Assembly (NCBI RefSeq): GCF_964656455.1
Contig: NC_135715.1
Span: 75,963,414-76,027,413, forward strand
Direction of reading: 5' to 3'
DNA: 64,000 nt
Origin: Halichoerus grypus
Lineage: Eukaryota; Chordata; Mammalia; Carnivora; Phocidae
The position numbers were made by a program, and so were the translations under genes. A model generated the notes under the pieces. That model worked only from the letters and a program-made list of their open reading frames with translations, was not told the DNA's origin and made no database searches. The first letter of the stretch is position 1. Every line of letters starts with the position of its first letter. Below are positions 48,395 to 60,037 of the stretch, one piece after another.

Positions 48395-48905
48395 GTCATG
48401 CAGACTCTGGTTAGGTTTACCTCATTTCTGACCAAACTTCACAGGCTCCTGTGAGCTACTTTCTCAATTAGGCCCCAGCCTTGGGCCTTGTCCTCAAGAA
48501 CCCAGTTGTCCAAGAATCCCGTGCAGTCGGTTAAATCAGAATCCCCCACCCTCCTATCTGCTCACCCTCAATCCCTGATCAAATTTCCTCCTGCCCCTCT
48601 ATCCTCTGATCCACTTGGCCTGCCTTCAGCAAGAATCCTGTTAGGTCTGCTTTAGCCAGAATCCCCGCCCCCCCACCCCCACCCCAAAGTTTCCTCTTAG
48701 GAATTTTCCATCCACTGCCCCCCACCCTGCTCCTTGGCTAAAATCCCCACTTGTCCATGTTGTATTTGGAATTGAGCCCAGTTCTATACTGAGGCCTCTC
48801 TTCCCCCATGGCCATAGTCCCTGAGTGAAATCCGTTTTTACTGCTTTCACCTCTGTCCTACTCTGGTTCTCTGACACTTTCCAGGTTACACACACTACAG
48901 CTCTC
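48395..48905 (+). mobile_element. Old LTR-like element, first copy
   Basis: Shares with the copy at 49270 the order 'tgccttcagcaagaatcctg' / 'tgttaggt', 'gaattttccatccactgccc', 'ttggctaaaatccccacttg' and 'gtattt/gggattgagccc'. This is the layout of a solitary long terminal repeat of an old endogenous retroviral element. No retroviral coding sequence is seen. Confidence 0.5.
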
Positions 48906-49269
48906 CCTCTCATCATTTCGTTGGAAGGACCGTACGTGTGTGTTTGGTGAGGGAGGATATGTGGGAGGAGACTGGGGCCGGAGTGGGGGCGTTAGTCACT
49001 GGCCTGGGCGTCAGAAGTAGATATGTGTTTTATTTTTATGGAGTGTGGTCTGCCATTAATATCAATGGTAGAGATGCATTTAGGGTTTAAAGTAATCCTA
49101 GAGTCTTTGTTTTTGAAATTATGACCTGGTACCTTAAAATCTTAAAAGAAATACTTACCACTTCCCTGAATCCCTGAAGAAGCCTTTTTATTAATAAGCT
49201 TCAAGGTGTGAACATATACACATGAATAAAATAACAACCCTTTTTTAAAGCATTGCCATAGGATTCCTA

Positions 49270-49835
49270 GTGATTTCCCAAAATCCTACAATAAGCAAAC
49301 AATCCCCGATATCTAATGCCTCCCTCCGCCACTCTTTACCCAAAGCCTATCAGGGCACTTGGTTCTTAAAAGATTCTTTGCTTGACCAAACTTTAGCCAG
49401 GCTCCTTAACCTTCTTCCAGACCAACCTGTGCACTTCCTTATAAAACCCAGCTTTAGCAAGTGCTCTGCTGAGTCAGCTCAGCCAGAACTACCCACCCTC
49501 AACATCTGCTTGGGTTCCTCATACTCCTCTTAAAGTCTCATGGAGCCTTGCTGTCCAATCACCCTGGTTTGTCTTCAGCAAAGAACTGTTAGGTTGGCTT
49601 CAGCCAGGACCCCTCTTAGCCCTGATGCTTCCCCTCAGTAATTTTCCATCCACTGACCCATGCTTCCTGGCTATAAATTCCCATGAGCCCATACTGTATT
49701 GGGATGGAGCCCAGGGGTTTCCCCCACTATAAAATCCCATTGTGGGGGTCCCCCTCCCTACCTAGTGAATAAAGTCTGCCTTGCCATCCTTATTAACAAG
49801 TGCCACTGAATATTTTTTTCTTTAACAATACATAC
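49270..49835 (+). mobile_element. Old LTR-like element, second copy
   Basis: Related to the copy at 48395, with 'gtcttcagcaaagaactgtt', 'taattttccatccactgacc', 'ctggctataaattcccatga' and a tail 'gtgaataaagtctgccttgc' containing an AATAAA polyadenylation signal. The family is not identified. The open frame at 49270-49533 is part of it. Confidence 0.55.
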
Positions 49836-51889
49836 CAGGCTGGTGAGTAACACATAAATGTTTGCTGACTAAACAAATGGATGAACAAATAGCATTGAAG
49901 GCAGCATTTCCTGAAGTTCGTGTTGTTTTATTATTGGTATCATTATTACTTTATTCCAGGGAACAAAAAAGCTAATAAAGGTCACAGCAGTGTCCCGATT
50001 GGTAAGGCCGGTTAACTCTCTGGGGCGGTGGAGGTGGGAAGGGGGCAGGAGTTGAGGGTGGGGGTCACTGTGGCGTGGGGGTAGAAGCTGTGAGCGGCCT
50101 TCCTTATCTTGGTTCCAAGGCAAGAGAGGGCTGTATCCAGCTGGGCCATTTCCACCCAAACTGGCCGCAGCAGTAGCTCTGACACTCTGCCCAATATTTT
50201 TAAGCCACATTTGGTGGCTTTCCAATGGCGAAATGACTCAAAGTAAACAGTCCTCAAATCCCCTTCTCTCTTTTCTCCCTCTGCGAATTCAGCACTTAGC
50301 AAAAACACAAGCAGATCCCACCTACATGTTCTAGGAGCCGTTCCCCAGACCACAGGGGAGATCCTCACAGACCATCAATTGTCCAGGAAACACATTTGGG
50401 GGCCTTGGGTCTAAAGCACTATTTATTTGTACAGCCAATAAGTTATTAACTTTGGTTCTTTGAACTTTAAAAGCTCAAATTTGGACAGAGAAGAAGTTAT
50501 TTGTGGAGAAAATCGAGCGCACGCAAATGGAAATGACAAATTAGATTTATGTAGCTGGTGTTTAGAAATCAGCTTTTTAATTTCCTTTAATAAAACAACA
50601 CCAAAGACATAGTCCCCCCCCACCAACTTCCAGTTTATGAAAATCTGTAATTGAGTTTTTTAAAGAAAAATTACAAGCTAGAGCTTGCTAATATCTGCCA
50701 AACATCACTGGCCTCGATTAGGTATAATTAAACATAAATAAAGTGAGCAGCACTGTAATTAAATGGCATAAATGAATCTTTTTCATGCTTGCAAATTATA
50801 TTAATTTTGTGTGTGCATGTGTGACTTTCTTCACAGGGATGAAAACAACTTTCCAAAAAGTAGACATCTTTAAAAATGGGAAGCCAGACATGCACCCTTG
50901 TGGAGGAAAGTGTGTTGTTGTTTACGAGAATTAATTTCTTCACATGAACTAAAGTCATCCCAATAATTGGTTAGAAAAGCTTACTTTGAAAACCATGCCA
51001 GAGACTTGAAGACTGTTTCAAGTGGTTCATGCAAAAACTAGTTTCCTGGTTTACTGCTGGGAGGTGATCATGTTAAAAGCACATTGTTGGCATTAATACT
51101 TGGTGAGGAGGAGGGGCTGTGGCTGGGGCAGATTCTAGACAGTAAGAATTAAAAGGCTAATGTGGTCACTTCGGGAAAACAAAAGTCATCCTCTCCCACG
51201 TATCACAATGCTGTTTATTTTCGCGAGCCAAAGGGCCAGCTGTGGAACGCTCCTGTGCACGTTTGTGGCTCCAAATGCCCAGCACGTACCACTCGTGGAG
51301 CTATGTAAACAACATTTTGTATTTTTTTGCCCCAGAAATAGGAAAAAGACATGATCAATTATCTTTCTCATAAACTTTCAAAACCTAAAGCCTGTAGTGG
51401 AAGAGAAAGAGACTAGCTATGGCTCAGTGGGAGAAAGTCCTCAAAACAGAGCCCAGGTGGCTCCGTGGCCTGTCCTATATTTTCCCAAGGGTACGGGAAG
51501 ACTACCCATTAAGCTGAATGACCAAAGAGAACCTGACTGAGAAGAGAGGATGCTTGGGGCTTTCAGGGAAACGACTGGAAACCAAAAGCACTAAGGCCAT
51601 GAGACAGCTCGAATGGCACAGGAGGGGACCCAGAGGATGCCACCCAGTGTGAGGAGCCACAGCAACGGCTCCCAAGTGGCTGGGCCAAACAGGAGTGGTG
51701 GAGGAACAGAAGCAGATGGATATTTGGAAACCAGTGGCCAGGCTCAGGGTGGCTCAGCCAAGGAAGGAGAGGAAGAAGGCTGACCAGGAAGACCACTCCT
51801 GGAATGCACAAGCATCAGGTCAACAGGATTTAGATATCTCTTTGTGTTAGAAGTTGGTCCCGCCAGAATTTCTGGAGGGAAGTTCATCC

Positions 51890-52105
51890 TTCTAGAGCTG
51901 CACCGTCTGATGCAATAGCCATAACTTCATGTGGCAAAACTTAAATTTAATTCATTAAAATGTAAAATCTAGTGCTTTAGTGACACAAGCCACCTTTCAA
52001 GTATTCAGTAACACATTTCAAGTGGCTAGTAACTCCCATCTTGGCCAGCACAGATACAGACCATTCCACCATCACAGAAAGTTCTACTGGACAGCACTGT
52101 ACAAG
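51890..52105 (+). mobile_element. hAT-Charlie (MER5-like) DNA transposon remnant
   Basis: It runs from a degenerate left end (gctgcaccgtctgatgcaat) to a clear right inverted end (gttctactggacagcactgt). The interior text 'acatttcaagtggctagtaa' is typical of the family. Confidence 0.7.
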
Positions 52106-52169
52106 AGCACTGTGCAAAAATGAGAAAACAATCACTACCCCCATGCGGCCCCACCACCTTCTCCCAGCA

Positions 52170-52350
52170 CTTACTAAGGGTGACAATGGACAGATCACCT
52201 AACCGTCTCTGTGTCTGTTTCCCCATCTATAAAACAGGAGGAGTTATACCCCCTACTTAAGACATAGGTTAAAAGGACTCCATTATTTAATATACAAATG
52301 TCACATAGAACCTGGCTCATTATAACAAATGTTAGCTAATATCTATTGTG
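52170..52350 (+). repeat. MIR fragment
   Basis: The text 'gtctgtttccccatctataa' and 'cacatagaacctggctcatt' follows MIR order. Confidence 0.6.
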
Positions 52351-55300
52351 GTTGCATGATATACATTACAAAATAACACCTGAAGACATATTTGAGAGGT
52401 AGTGCATCTTTGTTAAGAGACATCTTTTAGACACACATAACCCAAAGTATCTAGGGTGAAAGGTTAAAATAAGTAATCATTTAAAAAGTGGACACTGAAG
52501 GGAAGGGTCTCAATCTAAACAAGCAACAATGGTTATTATGGAGCCTGGAGCTTCTGTGCAGACTTCTTACTACCTAACAATTGAAAGGAAGTGAAAAGAG
52601 CTCAGAGGAACCCCTGACCACACAGGACAGGTGTGCCAGAGTGTGCACTGTGTCCAGGAAGGCTCTTCCGGGAACCTCCCCCAAACCCGACTATGTGTTT
52701 GAAATGGCAGAGACCTAACAATGGGAAAGTAAGCCCAGACACCTTTAGAAAAAAATAGAATTGAATGCCTTCCAAAGAAAATAATCATTAGGAGTAATAA
52801 AACCACAGATGGAAATTTTAACTCTACCTGCTTACCCAAAGCATTTCCAGGCTTTCGTTTTAAGACACAGATAACACGTTTGTAAAGCAAAGAACCTCAT
52901 GACCCAGCATTTGTTATTCTGAGTTGAGAGACATGATATTAGAAAATGGACATAAGTCTTAAGTTATGTTTACTACATCAAAACAAGTAACCTAATAATG
53001 TTAGGATAGAGGTTATTTGAAAGCTCTCACGTCTGGTGAAAATGCACTTTTTTTTTTTTTTTTTTACCCTTAGTATAAAGAAAACTTTAGTTGTGGTTAC
53101 CAATAATTTGATTCAGCTTTTCTACTTTTTAATAAGTCATTTTAAATATTTACTGTTTATTGTGCATTCAAAATTTCAAGCACCACAGGTAACCGAAATT
53201 TTAAGCCTCAATTATAAAGGTAAGGACTACTGAATTCAGTCATTTCATTACAAATTAACAGGCATCCCCCCTCCAAATTTTATGTTTAGTATAACAAGTA
53301 AAAAACAATTCAATTATTTATAAATATCTGACTATGTTTTTTAAAAAAGCTTAGTCTTAGCCAAAAAGTAAACTTTCCCTTGATTTGTAAAACGTGGATG
53401 TCATAATTAACCAGTTGAATAGATTTGCTAATTTAAGTGATTTATCTGATTTTAATATACTCAGAACTTAGGTTTTTTTTGTTTGTTTGTTAGTTTTGTT
53501 TTATTTTTTTTTGTCCTCTGAAAGATATATGTTCTTGCTAAAGACTTAATCAAGGCAGCCTGAAAATCATGAATGGGCAGTTTAGAAATTTTTAGCCCCA
53601 AAGCTATCATTTATTAAAAACGCAAGCTCTTTGCCTTGATTAGTTAACTAGGAAACAAATATCTATGTTTATCTATATATAGATATTCTATTGATATGTT
53701 TGATTCCTTTGCTCTCTTTAGGGTATGAGCAAGGCTAAGTTACTAATGTTATTTACTAGGAGCGAAAACCAAGATAAAAGACTTGGCAAAATATTTAATT
53801 TATAACATATATACACACACACAGAAATTCATTACCTTTTATATGACAAGATTAAAGTGGCATTTCTTTTGCCCTAAACACTCTCTGAGGTTGATTGATT
53901 TGTTCACTCCTTTAGCAAAGATGTACTCTGTGGCTGTACCATGTCCACCTCAAGGTGGACACCTCAGGGTATCAGGGTATGCAGGAACATGGTATTTATA
54001 TTTGTAACATTTGTGCATCCGAGTGGGTCTTACCCTAATTTTTCAGTGACATCATTACCTTTACTTTTATTCTCCCTCACTCAATTTGGCCTGATCTTCT
54101 TTTTAATGAAGAAAATGATAATAAATATTGAAACAGAAATATTAACATATAAAATAAGTAATAAAGGCAGAATTATTGAGATTGCTTCCCCTTGGTTGCC
54201 TCCAGTGTCATATGGGTAAACACTTGTTTCAGAAGTTGGGGAAAATTACTACCTAGAGAAAAATAATAATTCTAGAAATCCATGCAAAATTATGAAATAG
54301 AAAAACTATTATCAGATAATCTTAGCTGGTGGATTTTTAAAATAAAAAAATATTTAGGGGTGACAGGACTTTCATCCTATTTTTTAAATCAAAAAGCTAG
54401 ATTTTTTAAATAAAAATGTTTAATAAAACAAGCTTAGATAAGCATACTAACTAAAAAAAGACACTAGAGCTCATAGGACCTTCATCTTCTGGTCTGATCC
54501 TCCAGAAATTATTCTTAGGTTATATTCTCTAGATTCAAAGGATGAAGGAGAAGGAGGAACTTCTTGAAAATGATTTACTCATCTCTCAGAATCTATGACA
54601 TTTCACTCAGATTTTCACCGAGATTTGGGAAAAGAAAAACTTTTGAGAGGGGGGTAGCAACTTCATCATCTATTTTCCTCTTGGGCACCGTCGCATTTTT
54701 CACTACTCTGTACACTGATCCTAGATCTACAAGTCTGCTCTAAGGAATCCTTTTACACCCAACAGCACAAAACCTACGTCTGAAAATGCACCTTACTACA
54801 ATCAACAGGGACTGAAAAACACCGGTTGAGATGCTATAGTTAACTCAACATTCAACGTAACCCAGGGTTCAAAGGTCAGCCAGTTTCAATCCAAATGTAA
54901 AGCTCAGGATGCTAAATGGCCCCACTTACTGAACACAACCAGCAGAGAAAAGCCATCAACCAGGAATTACTTGCAGAATGCAGAATGCTTTGTTTCCTGC
55001 TGTTTGTAGATCATTGATCAAAAATCTATGAATGACAAGACTTAACTTTAAATAATGGCCATCTCTAGGGGAAAAGGACTTCTCTTTTAAAAGTCACTTT
55101 AAGTCAAAAGAAAAATCTTTTGTTCCTTTTCTAACAGGCAGTCTTTGATGCTTTATTTAGAACAAAATGATATATCCATTATCCACAACGAGAGTAACAT
55201 CTTCAAAAGGTCAGAGAATAAAGCAAATGGATGTATAGCTCTGAACATGCTCACAAAAAAGAAAGGTCTGAGAATATCCAAGACTCTGAAATATGCCCTC

Positions 55301-55818
55301 CTGAAACACACCACTTCTTAACAAATAGTGGGTAAGATGAATATATTTAAAATGCTCCCGGGAATACCATACACCCAATATGGAGACTAATAATAGTGCT
55401 TGCATTGTCAAAAGAATGTGCAGAACCCTGGTTTGGAAAGGAACTGCCACCATGGAGCATGCTTACTGGAGGCGCTACTTCTTGACTAGCCACGGCAATA
55501 TTCATTTTTAAAGAAGGAAGGCCCAGTAGAAGGTAGCATTAGCATTTTCTCTTATCACTCCTTTATTTTTAAATCTTTAGTAGAGCATTGATTCTTTTTA
55601 ATTCATCCAAATACACCTTAATAATTCAATTCTTTCAATGAAATACAATAAACACGAATTACACAAAATGACATTTATTAAATTCTAATTATTAGAACCT
55701 ACTCCTTTTAGCTCAGTGAGACATGAGCCAAGAATTCTGTCATGGTGTCCAAATCTTCACTAGCAATGAGCTAAAAGAATTTATCCAAAAAGAATGTATT
55801 TTAAAAACACAAATCTTT

Positions 55819-56025
55819 AGGGCACCTGGGTGGCTCAGTCGGTTAAGTATCTGCCTTCGGCTCAGGTCAGGATCCTGGGGTCCTGGGATCGAGTCCCGCA
55901 TAGGGCTCCCTGCTCAGTGGGGAGCCTGCTTCTCCCTCTCCCTCTGCCCCTCTCCCCCACTTGTGTGTGCATGCTCTCTCTCTCAAATAAATAAATAAAA
56001 TCTTAAAACAAGCAAACAAACAAAC
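55819..56025 (+). repeat. CAN-SINE adjacent to a TNFRSF19 5' splice site
   Basis: A full-length copy (agggcacctgggtggctcag to aaataaataaataaaatctt) with a tail turning into (CAAA)n. It is antisense to TNFRSF19. Its tail ends about 37 bases from the donor of coding exon 2 (exon edge 56063). Confidence 0.94.
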
Positions 56026-56062
56026 CAGAGATCTACAACTTCACTAGGCATCAGATATCTAC

Positions 56063-56173
56063 CTTAGACAACTCCATGCCTGGCCCACATTGCTTGCAGA
56101 GAACACAATTTCCAGACCGATCCCTGAATTCTTGTTGTCGACAGTCTCCTGTTTCACAAATCACTTTACATGC
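56063..56173 (-). CDS. TNFRSF19: TNFRSF19 coding exon 2: end of signal peptide and first cysteine-rich segment (residues 24-60)
   Basis: This 111-bp phase 0-0 exon encodes 37 residues, from A24-C25-K26 to L58-S59-K60. It holds the end of the signal peptide and the first half of cysteine-rich domain 1, with cysteines at 25, 29, 34, 46, 49 and 52. Motifs such as GDCRQQEFRDRSGN and CGPGMELSK are characteristic of TROY. The acceptor is a T-rich tract ending cag (AG at 56175-56174). The donor is AAG|gtagat, weaker than consensus because the intron reads gtagat rather than gtaagt. A CAN-SINE in the opposite orientation to the gene begins only about 40 bases into the downstream intron (tail end near 56025). 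The exon is extracellular; in this family cysteine-rich domains form disulphide ladders, but TROY has no firmly settled TNF-family ligand. Confidence 0.95.
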
Positions 56174-57570
56174 CTGAAAAAAAAGTTTTGCAAAAACCTT
56201 ATTTTTAAAGTAAGTTAATTACATTTTTTTTTTTGCAAGAAAGGAACAACATCATCAGTATTCACTCGATCACTGAATGTAAATGTTAATTCAGAGTGAG
56301 GCCAATTTAATGTTCATTTTAGGAAGAAAAATTACTTTCTGAATAAGTCAGTGGAGCAAATAAATCAATAAGCCTGATTCTCCTCTGCATTCCCTGAATG
56401 AGGTCTCCTTTTTTTTTTTTTTTAAATTCATGGCTATCTTGCTCTGAAACTTTTCTGAGAGCCCAAGGTAGAAAATGACTTAGGATGTGATCTCTTTTCT
56501 AGTAAGAAGCAGTGGGTGAGCACGCTATTGCTCTGTAGAATGCCTATTACACCAGAGGCACAGGAAACTGTTCCTGATGGTTGTAATGATGAGTACTCAA
56601 TGTATTATTCAATACAAACTACCTCCACCCTGAAGCAGGAGTGTCTGTAATCAAGTCCTGCAAACAAACTACATACAATCGAAGTCTGAACATCTCCAGC
56701 AGGCGTGGGGGAGAATTCAGGGTGGGATTCAGGACTAGAAAAAGATCTGGGGCTAAAGGCCTAATAATCTCTTCCTGCCCCTCTTAACTCCCCTTGACTA
56801 CCCGTCTTAAGAGAGGAGATTCCATTCAGCCACAAAGAGACTAATCTCTTTGAGAAAGAAATCCCACTACCTCCCTCCTAGACCATTCACTTAAATGTGT
56901 CACAGCCTCAGTTGAAAGAAAGGACATTTTCTCTCCTCTACCTGAATCTCAGACTCCAATGTGACCCCATCTCCTCTTATTCTGTCTTTCAAGAAGACTT
57001 CAGGTACTGTCTCTAGCATAAATAATTCATTTTACATTTGCAGATGATGATCCTATCTCCAGATTAAATAAATTTCAATTCTTTTGAACACCTTCATAGA
57101 TCTTTTTGTGTCAAGCTTTCAAACATTAAAATTCTCCATCTGTCTTTAATGCTTTTTGGAACCAAAAAGGATATAAATAACCATATAAGAAGAATAGCTC
57201 TTTTAAAAATCGATTCTAATTTCTTCACAAACCATGTAAGTCATGGGCTCCAAAGAGAATCTGGTCTCGTTAGGGCCTAGGGTGTATTATAGAGACATAT
57301 GCCTATATGCCCAAGGGAGCACGATTGTCATGGGGCTCTGAGTAACGCTGTGATTTTATTACTTCAACAAATGTAAATAAAATAATTTCAACAATTGCTA
57401 CAAATGTCAAGACTCAGCAGCAATCTTTGCTTTTTAATGAAATGCAACATTGATAAAATACAATTTGAGAGAAAAATTTAAAAGATGGGATTAGAAATAG
57501 AAGATAGTTTCAGCGCGTACTTAGATGACTCCTTCCACCATGTTCTTATGAAAGTGCAGACTTGACTTAC
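56174..57570 (-). other. TNFRSF19: TNFRSF19 1.4-kb intron between coding exons 1 and 2
   Basis: The intron is phase 0, with donor gtaagt at 57570 and acceptor cag ending at 56174. It contains short T-runs (about 56223-56235 and 56409-56423) and no repeat or exon that I can identify. Confidence 0.8.
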
Positions 57571-57639
57571 CAAATAGGCCAGTAAAACTACAACGGTGCG
57601 AAATGCTTTCTCTTGTTCCAGGAGCACTTTTAAAGCCAT
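57571..57639 (-). CDS. TNFRSF19: TNFRSF19 coding exon 1: start codon and signal peptide (residues 1-23)
   Basis: This exon encodes the N-terminus of the TROY receptor, a type I membrane protein of the TNF-receptor superfamily. Read on the minus strand, the ATG at 57639-57637 opens MALKVLLEQEK, identical to the start of mammalian TNFRSF19 as I know it. A hydrophobic run (VVVLLAYL, residues 16-23) follows and forms the core of the signal peptide. The start is supported by a strong context (gcc ATG G) and by an in-frame TAA seven codons upstream (57660-57658). The exon ends TTG followed by gtaagt, a consensus donor, in phase 0, and joins the exon at 56173 after a 1,397-bp intron. Residue 14 is Arg, where I recall Phe in human, so a charge sits at the edge of the hydrophobic core. 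The gene assignment is secure because four more exons continue the same protein. Confidence 0.95.
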
Positions 57640-57675
57640 GGCTCTTATTACGTGTATTTATTGTTGAAGAGTTTT
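57640..57675 (-). other. TNFRSF19: TNFRSF19 5'UTR part of the start-codon exon
   Basis: There are 36 untranslated bases between a good 3' splice site and the ATG. On the minus strand the acceptor reads tcttcttgtcttttag, with AG at 57677-57676, so this is not the first exon and at least one further 5'UTR exon lies upstream (higher coordinates). The segment carries an in-frame TAA (57660-57658). No recognisable promoter or CpG island adjoins it. Confidence 0.8.
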
Positions 57676-57938
57676 CTAAAAGACAAGAAGATCTAGTTAA
57701 CCAGGATGACATCGGTCACTGTATTCTGTATTTACTCTAGAATGTTTACCATTAATGTTTATACTAGGTCATACTATTTATGCTTTAAAGGAAATCGCTT
57801 TGTAAAAGATAATTGGACAAATAATAGGTAAGCCTTTCACAGTTTAGGTGAGGAGACTGGAAGCTCTGTCTCCCTACACATTATATGCAAAACTCCTACT
57901 GGCTCTGAATTCCTAGGCTATACATAACTTTATTTTCT

Positions 57939-58060
57939 TCTTCTTCTTTTTTTAAAGATCTTACTTTTTAAAGTAATCTCTACACCCAACGTGGGGTTCA
58001 AACTCACAACCCGGAGATCAAGAGTGGCATGCTCTCCCGACTGAACCAGCCAGGCTCCCC
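57939..58060 (-). repeat. Older CAN-SINE subfamily copy, minus orientation
   Basis: The sequence tttaaagatcttacttttta, then acccaacgtggggttcaaac and gaaccagccaggctcccc, is the inverted older tRNA-type carnivoran SINE. Flanks tacat-aa/gcc-tttattttct on each side fit a diverged target-site duplication. Confidence 0.88.
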
Positions 58061-58204
58061 TACACATGCCTTTATTTTCTACCCAGGTCTCTAGCGTGTC
58101 CGACCGCTCCACCCGGTAGAGGGTTATAGTCGAACAGTGACTACATAAACCTTCCATGTAGATGGGTTTAGTGCCAAGAGGCCAATAACGGTAATAAAAT
58201 AGCA

Positions 58205-58440
58205 ACAAGCATGTGCTACATACTGTGTGCCAGGCGCCGGCTCCAGCGAACTGACTCATTTACCTTCACAAGTACTCCAGGAGGGAGACACGATCATTAT
58301 CTCCATTTTAGAGATGGGGAAACAGGCTCAGAGAGGGCTGAGTCCCTTGCTCAAGTTCACACTAGTAAGAGACAGGGCAGGATGCACACCCAGGTGGGTT
58401 GGCTCCAGTGACCCCGAGTCGCGTATACCCTGTGACACAA
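58205..58440 (-). repeat. MIR SINE, antisense
   Basis: The text 'actgtgtgccaggcgccggc', 'atctccattttagagatggg' and 'ttgctcaagttcacactagt' is antisense MIR. The open frames at 58211-58454 are within it and are not coding. Confidence 0.7.
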
Positions 58441-59147
58441 TCTGCTCTGTTTAATTAAGACCTGACACTTGGGTCTTGGGCCTACAGCCCCACGAAGAAG
58501 CAGATATGGCTAATGTTTGGCATTTGTGAGTTCTTCCTCCAACCAGTACAGTGAAAATAATCTATGAGCAGAAAAATGAGCATTTATTTTAAAACATCTA
58601 AAAATCATTTACAAATGATGAAATTGGAGGCATTCACCTTTCCATAAAAGGTAAGCCAAACCTCCTTATCTTTACGAGAATGACCTAAAAGGTAGAAACA
58701 AACACGGTTGCCTTTTTTTTTTTCAGATCCACACAATGTCCTGAGAAGAGATTAATTTTAAAAAGAGAAAAAAAGAGAAAGAAAAAAAAGGTGGGGGGGG
58801 GGGAGAAGACTCAGCTGGTGGCTCCATCTATTAGGTAGAGAAACAAGGGATCAGTTTCTCTTCAAAGTTAAATCTTCCAAAACTAACAGAGACCCAGAGC
58901 AGACAATGTGACTACTTAGAAAGAAACTAGAGCAGAGAACCAGAACTGTGGGCCAAAGACCTTAAGAAAAACAATAGCAATTAACAACAAAGGAAGCAGG
59001 GCAGGCGGGGGTGAGCCTGAACACAGCCTGGAGACAGACAACCCAGAAGGTTATTCCAGGTGCCTGAGTAGCTCCAATCAGCAGCGCAAGGAAAAATCAT
59101 TTTTATGTTTGTTGAATGAATGACCCATTTTGACTGAATTCAAAGGG

Positions 59148-59176
59148 TTTTTTGTTGTTGTTGTTGTTGTTTGTTT
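59148..59176. repeat. (TTG)n microsatellite
   Basis: A T-run followed by several TTG units and TTTGTTTT. Confidence 0.8.
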
Positions 59177-59857
59177 TACTTTTCCAGCTTCTTGGTCATA
59201 GCTTCTTTTTCCTCCTTGCCTATCTCAAAATGACCCAGCCATTACCCAACCATGCAGCTTCCTGCTTGTGCAGACACAGGATTGGGATGAGTAGATAAAA
59301 TCACATTTCCCGAAAGGTATGCTTGGGGTTATCTCTTTATCGACATGGTCTTAATTTTTAAAAATGTGCTGATTTTTAAAAGAAAAACATAAAATCTGTT
59401 GGATTAAGCTAATAGGGAAAAGAGGGTATAAATACCAAAGCATTTACACAAAATATGAGAAAAAGAGATTGATAGAGCAGGGCATACCACTATCAAGTAA
59501 CTAGTTCGGATGGACCACTACACTGGGATTCTGTACTAATTACTGCAGAAGGCACACAAATACTGTAGCATCTTCTTGTAGAGGCAATCACTACCATGCA
59601 CATCAAGTTAGAAGTTGTGGCAATATGATTTTGGCTTCAGAAGATACACCTGTTTTATGTACAAAAATAAATAATTCAGAGTACTATAAGTGGTTAGGTT
59701 CATATTGGGGCATCCTGGATAACTTTTTTCTCCTCTTTTTCCTAAAAGTTCTTTCTAATGTAAGTATTTCATTTATAATGAAAAAAAAAATACATGTGTA
59801 ATGTTCTTGAAGCAAAAAGGTAAATTACGTAGTCCTCCTTGAAAAGTCTATAAATTA

Positions 59858-60037
59858 TGGGGCACCTGGGTGGCTCAGATGGTTAAGCGTCTGCCTTTGG
59901 CTCAGGTCATGATCTCCAGGTCCTGGGATGGAACCCCATGGCGGGTTCCCAGCCCAGCAGGGAGTCTGCTTCTCCCTCTCCCTCTGCCTCTCCCCTTGCT
60001 TGTGCTCACTCTTTCTCTCAAACGAATAAATAAAAAT
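59858..60037 (+). repeat. CAN-SINE, plus orientation
   Basis: The sequence runs from ggggcacctgggtggctcag to an aaacgaataaataaaaat tail. It is flanked by a perfect 15-bp target-site duplication aaagtctataaatta (59843-59857 and 60038-60052). Confidence 0.95.

Larger units (their letters stand above)
43567..56062 (-). other. TNFRSF19: TNFRSF19 12.5-kb intron between coding exons 2 and 3
   Basis: This intron has the lowest density of young repeats in the window: one SINE at 46758, one at 55819, two LTR-like copies, some MIR and a hAT fragment. Long stretches (roughly 46960-47770, 49840-51880 and 52360-55810) look repeat-free by eye. They are AT-rich, with several TAATTA and CTTTGAA-type motifs around 50.4-51.0 kb. 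No exon is supported. Confidence 0.7.

Noticed and set aside
49869..50368. Two 118-codon minus-strand frames
   Set aside because: They overlap in different frames and show no domain. The stretch is simply stop-poor.
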